Origin: Dyadobacter sp. SG02
Lineage (GTDB): Bacteria; Bacteroidota; Bacteroidia; Cytophagales; Spirosomataceae
Length of the DNA stretch: 64,000 nucleotides
NCBI RefSeq assembly: GCF_900109045.1
Contig: NZ_FNYL01000002.1
Coordinates: 496,001 to 560,000 of the forward strand
Direction: 5' to 3'
Below the pieces are notes generated by a model, which was given only the letters and a program-made list of their open reading frames with translations, had not been told where the DNA came from and did no database searches. Below are positions 1-10,300 of the stretch, piece by piece. Made by a program: the position numbers and the translations under genes. Each line of letters begins with the position of its first letter. Positions within the stretch are counted from its first letter, which is position 1.

Positions 1-993
1 CGCTGCCCGCGCCGTGAAACTCACCAGTGTTACGGGAAGCGGGGGCTCGGAGCTTCCGATGGCAAGAGCGCTGATGGTAACGCCTGCCGGAATAATGCCG
101 CTGAGCGTGCTGTTCTCCGTGTTTCCAATGGCGTTGCCGGATGCGCTCAGCGAAATCCACCGGGTGCCGTCCCAACCGGCGAGCCGCAGGTCGGACGGGA
201 TTGCGAATGTGGAAACGTCGGGCATCGAAACGGTTACGAAAATATTGTCGTCGTTCCCGGCCGTTACCGCCCAATCCCAGAAACCCACGGGGCTTACCGC
301 TTTCAGGGAAGAGGCCAGCGCGGTAAGGCTGTGCGTGCTGCCGTCGGACGGGTCAGCCACATTGTCGGGGCTTCCGGCGAACCAGGCGGTGCTGATGGCG
401 GCCGGGGCGGAAGGCGCCGAGATCAGCACCGTTCTCAGGTCGGCTCCATTGCCGACGGGAAACAGGAACGCGTCGTCGCCGGTTTTTGTGACGTACCCGT
501 TGACGTGCTGCGCGTCCGTATTTCCACCCGTGTAGAAAGCGCCGTCACCGAAACGGAGTGCGCTGATAGTGTGTGTATTGCGCGCCGTTGTGGTAATCCC
601 GTTATTGAAGTATAAACTGTCCGTGATGTTCACGCCCTGGGTGTTGGTAATGGCCATCGTATTGCCCGCGCCGATGTTGAATCGTGCTTTGGAGAAGCTG
701 GGGGCCATGTTGCCGCTGATGGTATTGGCCCCCGGCGCTACGAACAGGTCGAGGCTGCCGGTTGCTGTCCAGCTGCCGTTGACTTGCAGCAGGTTATTGC
801 CGTGTTCGTAAACCGAATTGTTGGCCAATGCGACGGAACCGTCAGCAAGCACGACCGTGCCGCCGGGAGAATAGTCGCTGAAACGGCCGCCGTCGACGGT
901 CGCCGGGGCGCTGGCACCACCATAGGTCGTGTTTTGCCCACTTGCATTGCCCGCGATGACGGAAATCAGGGTTAGTATGATAAGTCGTTTCAT
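1..993 (-). CDS. Secreted surface protein, probable T9SS cargo; C-terminus beyond window
   Basis: Read from an ATG at 991-993 leftward, the frame stays open for 331 codons to the window edge. The protein starts MKRLIILTLISVIAGNASGQ, a clear Sec signal peptide, followed by a glycine/threonine/asparagine-rich beta-type region (for example GGTVVLADGSVALANNSVYE). The last visible stretch is EPPLPVTLVSFTARAA; 'LPVTLVSF' is the usual lead-in to the C-terminal domains and T9SS sorting signal of Bacteroidota surface proteins, so the missing part probably carries that signal. The start lies only 4 bases after the stop of the upstream S74-domain gene, so the two are co-transcribed. The function is unknown; a cell-surface adhesin-like or matrix role is inference. 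Confidence 0.8.
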   Translation of the reverse strand, partial: MKRLIILTLISVIAGNASGQNTTYGGASAPATVDGGRFSDYSPGGTVVLADGSVALANNSVYEHGNNLLQVNGSWTATGSLDLFVAPGANTISGNMAPSFSKARFNIGAGNTMAITNTQGVNITDSLYFNNGITTTARNTHTISALRFGDGAFYTGGNTDAQHVNGYVTKTGDDAFLFPVGNGADLRTVLISAPSAPAAISTAWFAGSPDNVADPSDGSTHSLTALASSLKAVSPVGFWDWAVTAGNDDNIFVTVSMPDVSTFAIPSDLRLAGWDGTRWISLSASGNAIGNTENSTLSGIIPAGVTISALAIGSSEPPLPVTLVSFTARAA

Positions 994-997
994 AATA

Positions 998-3307
998 TTA
1001 CTTGCTGACAGTCTTTGAAACTCCCTGATCTGCTTTAACCCCCATCATTTGTTCCATTTGCTTCACACGCTCCACGAGTTGCGCGGTAACGGCCTGGCTA
1101 TCTTTCAATTCCCGATTTTCCGCTTTTAACGATTCGATCTGCGCCTGCTGCTCCTGAATGGCTTTCGTCAATACCGGGATCAACTCGGTATAGGAAACGG
1201 AGAGCGTTTTATGTGCATCGTTCCCTTCGCTGACCAGCGATGGCAACACCTTCCTGATTTCCTGGGCAACAAACCCGATCTCGTGGCGGTTGTAGTCCGA
1301 AGCTTCCACGCTGTTTTTCTTGTCATACTCCACAGGACGCAGGTTCATTACGGTGCCCAAACCGTGGTGTGTGCTGCTGATATTGCGTTTCAAACGGGCA
1401 TCGGAAGTCAGTACCACGCCATTGGCCCGCACGGAGGCGGAAGCATTGATATCACCTGCTACATCCAGTTTGTAGGCCGGCGCCGTGGTACCGATACCCA
1501 GTCTGCCAATATCAGTCAGCCGCATCCATTCCGACGGGGTGTTGCCATCGATCCAGCTTCCGTTGGTAGCCCATATAAAGCCAATTTCGTTGCTGTTAAT
1601 CCGGGTATTGTTGCGGTCGGTGATGAACACCATATTCTCCCGCGCTTCCACATAAAGGTTATTGCCGGGCAATCCCAGAGCCGGGTACATGTAAATGCGC
1701 TCGGCGTCGTCGTTTTCGGCCCAGCGGATACCGTACCGGGGCGACAGGTGCATATTCCCGTTGCTTACATCCAGCTTGGCGCTGGGATGGGGCGTGTCCG
1801 TACCGATGCTCACGGTCCCGTCTGCCAGGATGCGCATACGTTCGGCCGCATTCGTACGCATGACGAGCGGCTGCGCGTCCGAAGTGCCCACGTAATTGGT
1901 AGCAGGGTTGGTGGAGGCATTACCGGTCAGTCCCCAACCGCTCGCGCCACCGCCCGATGCCGACAATACGCCGTTGGCCAGGGAAAGATTAGTGCCTAAC
2001 GTGATATTGCCCACATTACCCGTCGCGTCGCGCCCTGTGATGAAAGCAGGTGTGCCCGCGCTGCCTGCAATGCGCGCCGTACCGTTCACGTCCAGCTTCG
2101 CAACGGGGGAAGAAGTACCAATGCCTACATTGCCATTGCCCTGAATGCGGAATAGCTCGGTACCGTCTCCGTTTTTACCACCTGCAAAAAACGCATGATC
2201 GGCACCAGGGACCGTGTGGTAATTAAATTGATTCGAGCTTACACCAAAGCCAACGTGGTTGGCAGCGCCGCTATCAAAGAATGAAAGCTTGGCTCCCAAC
2301 GCCGAGGCAAAGGCCAGGGGCACAACCGGTGCCGGGTTGCCGATACCGATATTACCTGCGGGAGTGATCCGGAACCGCTCCGCCGCATTGGTACGCAGCA
2401 GGAGCGGTTGTGCATCCGTAGTGCCGAGGTATTGGGTGGCCGGGTTAATGCCCGCATTACCGGTCAGCGACCAGCCCGCCGTGCCTGCCGAAGCCGACAG
2501 TGCCCCTCCGACGATGGACAAACCGCTTCCCAAAGTGATATTGCCCAGGTTGCCCGATCCGTCGCGGCCGACAATGGTGGTCGGCGTGCCGGTACTGCCG
2601 GTGATCCTTGCCGTTCCGGCCACATGCAACTTCGCGCCGGGCGCGTTGGTGCCGATCCCTACACTACCATCGTTTCGAATCCGCATGAGCTCTGTGCCGT
2701 CCCCGTTTGTCCCGCCAGCCCAGAATACGTGCGAGGAGTTGGTGGCGGTGTGGTAGTTGAGCTGGGTGGGACTTACGCCGATCCCGAGAAAATCGGCCGG
2801 GCTCCCGCCGTCGAAAAATGCGACTTTGGTCCCTAATGCGGATGCAAACGACAAAGGTGCAATGGGGGCGCCGTTGCCGATGCCGATATTTCCTGCGGCT
2901 GTGATCCGCAAACGTTCGGCGGCATTGGTACGGAATACCAGCGGCTGACTGTCCGAAGTCCCGAGGTAGTTCGTGGCTATATTGGTGCCCGCATTTCCGG
3001 TAAGGTTCCAGGCATTGCTGACGGTCGAAGACGTCCATACCGGCGCGGCGGGCGTGCCGGTGTTTACCTGCAACTGGTTCGTGGTAGTGTTGTAGATCAT
3101 CAATGCGGTCGCGGGGTTTGCGATCGCATCGCGTTGTGCGGTGGTGAGCCGCGGTGCCAGTAAGCCTTTATTGTTGCCCGTTCCACCGGTCACTTCGAGC
3201 ATTGCGCTGTTATCGGGCGCTCCGGCGCCGCCTACCTTGGTTTGGGCATGGGTTTGAAAAGATATTGCAAGCAAAGTGCCTGCAAGCAGAGCGTAGGACT
3301 TTTTCAT
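998..3307 (-). CDS. Secreted tail-fibre-like protein with C-terminal peptidase S74 chaperone domain
   Basis: Protein of 769 aa. The start is set at MKKSYALLAGTLLAISFQ (codon 3305-3307), which gives a good signal peptide; an in-frame ATG at 3344-3346 would put 13 residues before it. The body is a repeat-rich beta structure with recurring NAAERxRI and GNxGIGT motifs, as in phage-tail-like and Bacteroidota surface proteins. The C-terminus contains SDARLKRNIS and HEIGFVAQEIRKVLP, the hallmarks of the intramolecular chaperone (peptidase S74) domain that trimerises fibres and normally self-cleaves, then a coiled coil (about residues 715-755, rich in E/Q/L). It probably forms a trimeric surface fibre. 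It is the first gene of an operon with the truncated surface protein and is divergent from the sensor kinase. Confidence 0.82.
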   Translation of the reverse strand: MKKSYALLAGTLLAISFQTHAQTKVGGAGAPDNSAMLEVTGGTGNNKGLLAPRLTTAQRDAIANPATALMIYNTTTNQLQVNTGTPAAPVWTSSTVSNAWNLTGNAGTNIATNYLGTSDSQPLVFRTNAAERLRITAAGNIGIGNGAPIAPLSFASALGTKVAFFDGGSPADFLGIGVSPTQLNYHTATNSSHVFWAGGTNGDGTELMRIRNDGSVGIGTNAPGAKLHVAGTARITGSTGTPTTIVGRDGSGNLGNITLGSGLSIVGGALSASAGTAGWSLTGNAGINPATQYLGTTDAQPLLLRTNAAERFRITPAGNIGIGNPAPVVPLAFASALGAKLSFFDSGAANHVGFGVSSNQFNYHTVPGADHAFFAGGKNGDGTELFRIQGNGNVGIGTSSPVAKLDVNGTARIAGSAGTPAFITGRDATGNVGNITLGTNLSLANGVLSASGGGASGWGLTGNASTNPATNYVGTSDAQPLVMRTNAAERMRILADGTVSIGTDTPHPSAKLDVSNGNMHLSPRYGIRWAENDDAERIYMYPALGLPGNNLYVEARENMVFITDRNNTRINSNEIGFIWATNGSWIDGNTPSEWMRLTDIGRLGIGTTAPAYKLDVAGDINASASVRANGVVLTSDARLKRNISSTHHGLGTVMNLRPVEYDKKNSVEASDYNRHEIGFVAQEIRKVLPSLVSEGNDAHKTLSVSYTELIPVLTKAIQEQQAQIESLKAENRELKDSQAVTAQLVERVKQMEQMMGVKADQGVSKTVSK
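1745..3010 (-). repeat. 179-residue (537-bp) direct repeats in the S74-domain gene
   Basis: Units begin at the codons for W-x-LTGNA at 3010, 2473 and 1936, exactly 537 bases apart. Units 1 and 2 are complete, each with LTGNAG, NYLGT or QYLGT, NAAER, GNIGIGN, GDGTELxRI, GTARI and GRDxxGNxGNITLG in the same order. Unit 3 stops after about 60 residues and diverges into the C-terminal region. The equal spacing points to duplication of a whole fibre module. Confidence 0.85.
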
Positions 3308-3517
3308 AATAAAAACGATTGGTTGAGCTGAAATTAGCAGCGTCAAAATTGGCTTTTGGCCGTGAACCGGTTTGTATGGAAGTGAGAGAACTTTTCGTGA
3401 TAAAAGTTGTCTTTTTATTGTATCGATATGTAGAATGATTTTGTAGTTATATCAATACAAAATCGCTGTATATTGTAGAAAAATCTTTTGGGCGTGCACC
3501 CGTTATCGTCAGGAAAA
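3308..3517. promoter_or_regulatory. Divergent promoter region with inverted repeat
   Basis: AT-rich spacer between the S74 gene (minus) and the sensor kinase (plus). It holds a perfect 9-bp inverted repeat, GATTTTGTA (3437-3445) and TACAAAATC (3456-3464), around a 10-base centre, plus TTTGTATG at 3371. Similar TTTGTA half-sites occur upstream of the GH92 gene. A regulator site is likely; which protein binds is unknown. Confidence 0.45.
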
Positions 3518-6502
3518 ATGCATTATTCTACTTTTCGAAAAGCCATTGTATTGTTTGTGGCGTTTCTTGCAACATCCCGGTCGTTTGCGTCGACCGCCGA
3601 TTACCACGTAACGCATTACACGAGCGAAAACGGATTGCCGCAGAACAGCGTGAAGGGCTTACAGCTCGATAAAGACGGTTTTCTGTGGATCGGTACGGAG
3701 GCCGGGATGGTGCGTTTCGACGGGCAGCGGTTCAAAGTATATGACAGGGATGGTTACCCGCTTTTGCATTCCAACCGTATGCGGCGCGTCGAACTGGACA
3801 CGGCCGGGGTAGTATGCTTTGTGGACGAAGACTTCCAGAAATACACTTTCGATCGCACGGGCCATCTGAGAATGTTACAAAGAGAAGCGTACACACGGAG
3901 CATTCCCCTGTTCCGGAACGATCACCTGTGGGCCATGGAACACACATTGTCCTTCACATCCAAAGGTAAAGTCCGGTGGGAAATGATTGTGCCGGAGCTG
4001 GTTTCCGGCAATAGACTGAATCTCTGGGGCAGGCTAAACCATAAATGCTATTTTCTGGGAAATAACGGGTCATTGATCGCCATAGATGCCCAAAAAAACA
4101 GGTCAAATATCCGCATAACCGGATTGCCTCCGCACCTGGCCGCACCTGTGAATAATGCCGGCCGCCAGTACGCGCTCTTTGAACAGGACAATATGCTTTG
4201 GTATTATACCGGCAAAGCCATTTACCAACTGACCGAAACCGGTCCTAATGCGGTGAATGCGACGCTGGTTCTGGAAACGGATATAACGGATATCAGTTTT
4301 TTTCGTAATTATCCGGCGCTGAACCTGCAATTGATCGGAACAGCGACGCAAGGGTTATACCTGCTGCGCCGCAAGCAGTTCGCCACTCATAAGCATACCA
4401 ACGGTTTCGGGAACTTCTACTCGCAGGTGCCTTACGGCGATTCCAGTGTGTTGGTCTACAACGGCATTGTGTATCCGGGATCGTCGCGTTGGGGCGTGCC
4501 GTTTATCAAGGACCTGACGGCCGGCGTGCTCCGGGACAGCCGCGGGCACTACTGGATGCACAAAGCGGTGATAGACGATAAAGTACATTACAACCAGTCG
4601 CTGGTGGAACTCGACGAAAACCTCAATGAACTGAAAGCATGGCCTAAACATATAGGGAGTAACTGTATCAGGGAGACGCCGGATGGCCGGATCTGGCTGT
4701 CGTCCCAGAGGGTCGGAAACCTGCGCTATGTGGATGGGGATTCCCTGCGGTCGGCGCCCGGGCGGTGGGCCGAAACGCAGCTTGTGAGAACCTTCCTGCC
4801 GCTCGACAACGAGAATTTCTGGATCGCCGGAATGCGTATCCTCGCCCTGTTGAATGTGAAGACCGGTAAGCAAATTCAATATAAAATGTTTGAAAAGGAT
4901 GTTGTTGAAACCCTGCATCTCGACCGGAACAAGGTACTCTGGGTAGGTACGACGGGCAAAGGTTTCTATGCGATCAGGCAGGGACGGGTGATTAAAATGC
5001 CCCTGGACAAATACGGCTCGCTGAAAGACGTCCATTCGTTTATGGAGGATCGAAACGGGTTTATCTGGATGAGTACCAACAATGGTTTGTTCCGTTGCCG
5101 GAAAGCGGACCTCGACCTTTTCGTTGCGGGAAAGGTTAGCGAAGTATATTATCAGTGTTTCAAACGCGATTCGGGCTTTAATACGAATGAATTCAACGGG
5201 AGCTGTACCCCGTCGGCTGTGGTATTGGGTAACGGAAAATTTTCGTTCCCCTCCATGGACGGGCTGGTACAGTTTCAGCCCGATGCGATTCAGGAACTGC
5301 TTCCCGTCAGTAAAATCATCATCGATAAATTACTTGTGGATGGCCAACCTCAATATCCCGCCGGCAGATCGCTCGATCTGGAACCGGATTTCAAATACCT
5401 GGAAGTACAGGTAGCGTCACCGTTTTTCGGTAATCCCGCCAATCAGCAGCTCGAATACCGGCTCACGGGCCTCGACAGCATCTGGCAGCCATTGAAGGAA
5501 GACAATACCGTCGTATTCAACAATCTGACGCACGGCAATTACAGCCTGCAACTGCGGAAGCGGGCGGGTTTCGGCATTAACAATGTGGTGATGACGAACA
5601 TTCCGCTGTTTGTGAAGCCATTTTTTTACCAGACATTGTATTTCAAACTGATCGTGCTGCTGGTGATCGCATTGCTCGTCTACGCGATCGTCAAATTGAG
5701 ATATGCCTACCTTCTTCAACGCAACCGCGAACTGGCGCACGAGGTAGCGTCACGGACAGCGCATTTGAACAATGCCAACCGCCTCAAAGAGAAAATGCTG
5801 ATGATGGTAGGGCACGATTTGCAGTCGCCGCTGCATTTCCTGGGGTATTTGTCGGAGGCCAACTACGAGGCGGTAATGTCCGATCAAACTGAAAAAGCAG
5901 GTTCGATAAGCCGCCAGATGCAGCGCACGAGCCGGAAAATTTATGCATTCGTGGATGAATTCAGCCTCTGGGCGCGGGTGCAGGACGAACAGTTCAATTT
6001 GAAGAAAGCCGCCTTTTCGCTGACATCGCTCGTGGACGAGCTCGAAGCTTTTTGCAGGGACTTGTTGAAACTGCATGACAATACTTTCGAATTCAAAACC
6101 GAAGAAGAGTACGCGCTTTATACCAACAAAGAGCTCCTGAAAGCGATCCTGCGCAACCTGATCGAGAATGCGCACAAGCACACGCATCACGGGACGATCA
6201 GCGTCCATTGTAGCAGGGACAGCGATATGACGTGCGTCATCAGGGTGTCGGATACCGGCAACGGCATGCGCCCCGACGTACTCGAAAAGATCAACGGTCT
6301 GATCGGGAAAGCCGGGACAATCGGTGAGTTTGATTCCGGGGAGCGGCTGGGTTACCAGTTTATCGGCGACTTCGCGGCCCGACTGAACGCACGGTTAACG
6401 ATCCAAAGCAGGGAAGGAGCGGGGACGACGGTCTTGGTGAGTGGCATACCGCTGCACCAGGTGGATCGTCAGGAGAAAGCGTCGGTCAAAGCCCGTAAAT
6501 GA
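3518..6502 (+). CDS. Beta-propeller (Reg_prop/Y_Y_Y) sensor histidine kinase
   Basis: Protein of 994 aa from ATG 3518; a TTG 30 bases upstream would only add a poor leader. Signal-like N-terminus, then propeller blades with motifs such as ENGLPQNSVKGL, DGFLWIGTEAG and NGFIWMSTNNG, a Y_Y_Y-type domain around residues 620-700 ending at a membrane segment (LYFKLIVLLVIALLVYAIV), then a kinase core. The H box is MVGHDLQSP with His766, the N box is NLIENAHKH, and the G1 box is DTGNGM; the G2 box is weak (GERLGYQF). Members of this family sense glycan breakdown products in the periplasm. The end overlaps the 3' end of the convergent response regulator by 17 bases. The GH92 gene beyond the regulator may be a target (inference). 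Confidence 0.85.
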   Translation: MHYSTFRKAIVLFVAFLATSRSFASTADYHVTHYTSENGLPQNSVKGLQLDKDGFLWIGTEAGMVRFDGQRFKVYDRDGYPLLHSNRMRRVELDTAGVVCFVDEDFQKYTFDRTGHLRMLQREAYTRSIPLFRNDHLWAMEHTLSFTSKGKVRWEMIVPELVSGNRLNLWGRLNHKCYFLGNNGSLIAIDAQKNRSNIRITGLPPHLAAPVNNAGRQYALFEQDNMLWYYTGKAIYQLTETGPNAVNATLVLETDITDISFFRNYPALNLQLIGTATQGLYLLRRKQFATHKHTNGFGNFYSQVPYGDSSVLVYNGIVYPGSSRWGVPFIKDLTAGVLRDSRGHYWMHKAVIDDKVHYNQSLVELDENLNELKAWPKHIGSNCIRETPDGRIWLSSQRVGNLRYVDGDSLRSAPGRWAETQLVRTFLPLDNENFWIAGMRILALLNVKTGKQIQYKMFEKDVVETLHLDRNKVLWVGTTGKGFYAIRQGRVIKMPLDKYGSLKDVHSFMEDRNGFIWMSTNNGLFRCRKADLDLFVAGKVSEVYYQCFKRDSGFNTNEFNGSCTPSAVVLGNGKFSFPSMDGLVQFQPDAIQELLPVSKIIIDKLLVDGQPQYPAGRSLDLEPDFKYLEVQVASPFFGNPANQQLEYRLTGLDSIWQPLKEDNTVVFNNLTHGNYSLQLRKRAGFGINNVVMTNIPLFVKPFFYQTLYFKLIVLLVIALLVYAIVKLRYAYLLQRNRELAHEVASRTAHLNNANRLKEKMLMMVGHDLQSPLHFLGYLSEANYEAVMSDQTEKAGSISRQMQRTSRKIYAFVDEFSLWARVQDEQFNLKKAAFSLTSLVDELEAFCRDLLKLHDNTFEFKTEEEYALYTNKELLKAILRNLIENAHKHTHHGTISVHCSRDSDMTCVIRVSDTGNGMRPDVLEKINGLIGKAGTIGEFDSGERLGYQFIGDFAARLNARLTIQSREGAGTTVLVSGIPLHQVDRQEKASVKARK

Positions 6503-7112
6503 GGGAGAGTTCGTTAAGGTCCTTGTGGTGTTCGATATTCAATTTTTCAAACAGCCGTTGTTTGAGCGTATTCACGGTGCCGTACTGAACTTGCAGCATT
6601 TCCGATATCTGTTTTTGCGAATAGCCCTGTACAAGGTGCATGGCTACCTGAAATTCCCGGGCGCTTAGCCTTTCAAACGGGTTGCCCTTTTTCCCGTCAA
6701 GCGAGTCCTGCACCAATACTTCCCCCAATTCCTGACTCACATACTTTTTGCCGGCCAGTACCGTATGAATGGCTTTCTTGATTTCGTCTTTCGGCGCGTC
6801 CTTCTTAATGTATCCCTGTGCGCCTAACTGGATGAAACGCGCACCGTAAAGGCTTTCGTCATTCATGGAGAGGATCAACACCCGGGTATCGGAATGAAAG
6901 TGCCTGATGTGATGGAGTAATGCGTTGGGGTCGGTGTCGGGCATTACCAGGTCCAGCAAGAGCAGCGGGTATTCGTTCTTCTTCATCATGGCCATCACGC
7001 TCTCCGCATTCCACGCTTCGTCGGGCGTGCAGCCGGGAAATGTTTCCTGGATCAGCATGGTCAACCCGAACCGGACAATATCGTGATCGTCGGCGATCAA
7101 TACTCTGTTCAT
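6486..7112 (-). CDS. LuxR/NarL-family response regulator
   Basis: Protein of 208 aa. The N-terminal receiver has the acidic pair D8/D9, the phosphorylation site Asp54 in LLLLDLVMPD and Lys104 in IKKDAP. The C-terminal LuxR-type helix-turn-helix contains FERLSAREFQVAMHLVQGYS and KQISEMLQVQYGTVNTLKQR. It is the likely partner of the convergent propeller kinase, whose 3' end it overlaps. Kinases paired with NarL-type regulators usually have a HisKA_3 dimerisation domain, whereas this neighbour has a HisKA-like H box, so the pairing rests mainly on position. It is divergent from the GH92 gene across a 286-base spacer with TTTGTATA sites. Confidence 0.9.
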   Translation of the reverse strand: MNRVLIADDHDIVRFGLTMLIQETFPGCTPDEAWNAESVMAMMKKNEYPLLLLDLVMPDTDPNALLHHIRHFHSDTRVLILSMNDESLYGARFIQLGAQGYIKKDAPKDEIKKAIHTVLAGKKYVSQELGEVLVQDSLDGKKGNPFERLSAREFQVAMHLVQGYSQKQISEMLQVQYGTVNTLKQRLFEKLNIEHHKDLNELSLIYGL

Positions 7113-7398
7113 AACGAGGATGCTTTTGGTTTGTAAATATATAGTATTTCGATGCTGTTATTTCGTAGTCAGCGTGTCGAATTTCTTCGGTTCGGTATCA
7201 TGGTTCTGTTGGGGCAGAAGATTAATTTGGATACTTTGTATATACAAACCGGATGCATTATACTTGTGGCGCAATTGGTTGAATGCCAATTTTTGATAAA
7301 AACGCTGATTTTGAGTATTAGTTAAGCTAGATAAACCTTTATATGGGAATAGTTTGTATAAACATACTATTTCATAAAACCCGCTTGTCATAAACTCC
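7113..7398. promoter_or_regulatory. Divergent promoter region with TTTGTATA sites
   Basis: No gene is seen in this AT-rich spacer between the response regulator (minus) and the GH92 gene (plus). It contains a perfect 14-bp palindrome TTTGTATATACAAA at 7235-7248 and a second TTTGTATA at 7353-7360 inside an imperfect palindrome with ATAGT/ACTAT arms, close to the GH92 start. Both are plausible operators for the adjacent regulator. Confidence 0.5.
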
Positions 7399-10300
7399 AT
7401 GAAAAAAAATCTTCTCACCAAAACGCTGGCAGTCCTGCTGGTCGCCACCTGCATGCTAGGGCAGGCATTTGCGCAGCAGAAAACGATCTGGAAGATCGGC
7501 GAGGCCGATAATGCTCCGAAGGGCATGGCGCTCGCTCCCGGCGAATACAAGCGGTTTTTGGAAAAGGATTTTGGATATGAAGATAATTTCTTCCTCGTCG
7601 GGCGCTCGCAGGCATCGAAGGATTGGCCTTATGTACTGCCCGGCCCGGTGAACGGCTGGGGAGGGACGGGCGGAACCTCGGGGATCAGGTCGCATTTTCT
7701 GACGGTTTTGTTTGATATTAAAACCACGCCGGTGGCCGGCAAACCGCCTGGCCGCCCGGGGAAATGGAAGCTGGTCGTGGATGTGCTTGAAACCGATTCG
7801 CTGCATGCGCCGCTGCTGAAAGTATCGGTGAACGGTAAATCCTGGAAGTTCAGGCTCGCGAAAGGGTCGGGTTTTAAAGATCCGGGAAAGTTTACGGCTA
7901 AGCCAAAACAGCAACTGGCGGAGATCGATATTCCGGCGAATCTTATTCATACAGGCGTCAATGAGATCGTTATGACCACCTTGCAGGGCGGCTGGCTGGC
8001 ATTCGACCAGGTGAAGCTCCTCGGACCGGCAAAGGCCACCTTGGCCACGCCGGGCGTGGCGACGCCCGGCGTGTCGACGCCCGGCGATGCATTGCTGCGA
8101 AGTGTGAACGCGGCTGATTATGAATTGAATGTGGATGGGAAGCTCATTCAGCCGTTGTTAATCGACGTGACTCAGCTCCGTGGAGAGCCGTTAATCGAGG
8201 CAAAGCTGGACGGAGAGACCATTCTGTCCCAAAAATTAGAACAGGACCGCTATGTGCTGGAAGCGCCAATGCCGGCCGCGGAGCAACCGGGCACAGGGGT
8301 ATTTGAGGTTTTTGTGAATAAAAAATTGATAAAGTCCGGGACAGTTGCGCGTGGTAGACAAAAGCTCAAAACACCGGCCGGATATGTGAATACAATGCTG
8401 GGTGCCGGGCATTCGCGGTGGATGATCGCACCGGGGCCGTGGATGCCTTTCAGTATGGTGAAACTCAGTCCGGACAACCAGAATGGCGGCTGGCAGGCGG
8501 GTTATGACCCTACTTTCGAGTCGATCGGGACGTTCAGCCACATTCACGAATGGACGATGACCGGTCTCGGCATTTTCCCCACTGCCGGGCCACTGGAAAT
8601 AAAGATCGGCGACCAGGCGAACCCGGACACGGGCTACCGCTCGCGTTTCGATAAAAGTACCGAGCAGGCGCCGTTGGGGTATTACAAAGTAAAACTGACC
8701 GATAACGACATTATCGCCGAGCTGACCGCCACCGCCCGTGCATCTTTCCAGAAATATACCTGGGAAAAAAGTGAAACCGGCCGCGTGATGGTCGACCTGA
8801 AAATCCCGACGGAATACGGCTACAAGATCCAAAAGGTAAAGATCGACAAGGTGAGCGATAAGCGGATCGAGGGGTATAGCGACCAGCTCTCGCGTAATGT
8901 ATGGGCGGGCGGGATCGACCAGCAGTACACGGTACATTTCGTCATCGAATTCGACCAGCCCATCAAAAACTATGGCACCTGGCTGAACGACGAAGTGAAA
9001 ATGCAAACCAATCTGGCCGCAGACAGCGCCCGGAATGCGGGTCTGTTCCTCGAATTTGATACGAAAACGAACAAATCCGTGCAGGTACGCTCGGGTATCT
9101 CGTACGTGAGCGTGGAGAATGCGGCTTTGAACCTGAAAACGGAGATCTCCGACCCTTTCGGCTGGGATTTTGAAAAGGTAAGAAGCAACCAAGAAAACGT
9201 TTGGAACGACCTCCTCGGCCGCGTGGCGGTGACCAGCAACGACAAGCGCGAGAAGGAACGGTTTTACACGAATATGTACCGCTCGCTGAGCAGGAATATG
9301 TTTAGTGATGTAGACGGCAGCTGGCGTGACGCGTACGAGCATGTCAACAAATTTCAGAACAAGGACGATGTCGCATTAGGCTGCGACGCATTCTGGAATA
9401 CTTTCTGGAACCTCAACCAGTTCTGGAACCTCGTTACGCCCGAATGGTCGAACCGCTGGGTGAAATCGCAGCTGGCGATGTACGACCGCGGCGGCTGGCT
9501 GGCGAAAGGGCCGGCGGGGATGGAATATATACCGGTGATGGTTGCCGAGCACGAGGTCCCGCTCATTGTGGGTGCCTACCAGATGGGTATCCGCGATTTC
9601 GACGTCAAAAAGGCTTACGAGGCCGTACATAAAATGCAGACCGTTCCGGCGGACACCGTCGGCGGCGGGCGGGCCGGTAACGAGGATTTGACTACCTATT
9701 TGAAGCACAAGTACGTGCCTTACGACCAGGGCAGGTTTTCGAACACTTTGGAATACAGTTTCGACGATTACTCGGTATCCCAGTTTGCCAAAGCATTAGG
9801 CAAAAAAGAAGATTACCAGGCATTCGCGGACAGGGCAACGTGGTGGAAGAATGTCATCGACCCCGCTACCGGATTTGCCCGTATGAAAGACTCGACAGGC
9901 AAATGGCTGCCCGATTTCGATCCGTTCAAATCCGGCGCGAACCACCATTATGTGGAAGGCAATGCGTGGCAGCTTACCTTTTTTGTACCGCAGGACGTTC
10001 CCGGGCTTGCGAAAACGATAGGGGAGAACGAGTTTGTAAAAAGGCTCGACTGGGGTTTCAACGAAAGCGTAAAATGGCGCTACAATGGTCCGAACGATCA
10101 GTACTGGGATTACCCTGTGGTGCAGGGCAACCAGCAATCGATGCATTTCGCGTTTTTGTTCAACTGGGTGAAAAAGCCCTGGCTGACGCAGAAATGGAGC
10201 CGCTCGGTGGTGGACAGGTACTATGGCCACGAGGTTTCCAATGCCTATCTGGGTGATGAGGACCAGGGCCAGATGAGCGCCTGGTTTGTCATGGCGTCGC

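Noticed and set aside
1211..2144. Long open frames on the plus strand opposite the S74-domain gene
   Set aside because: They mirror the codon bias of the minus-strand gene, have no family motifs, and start inside it.
8236..9342. 368-codon open frame on the minus strand inside the GH92 gene
   Set aside because: It is antisense to conserved GH92 sequence and shows no recognisable domain; G+C-rich codon use leaves open antisense frames.
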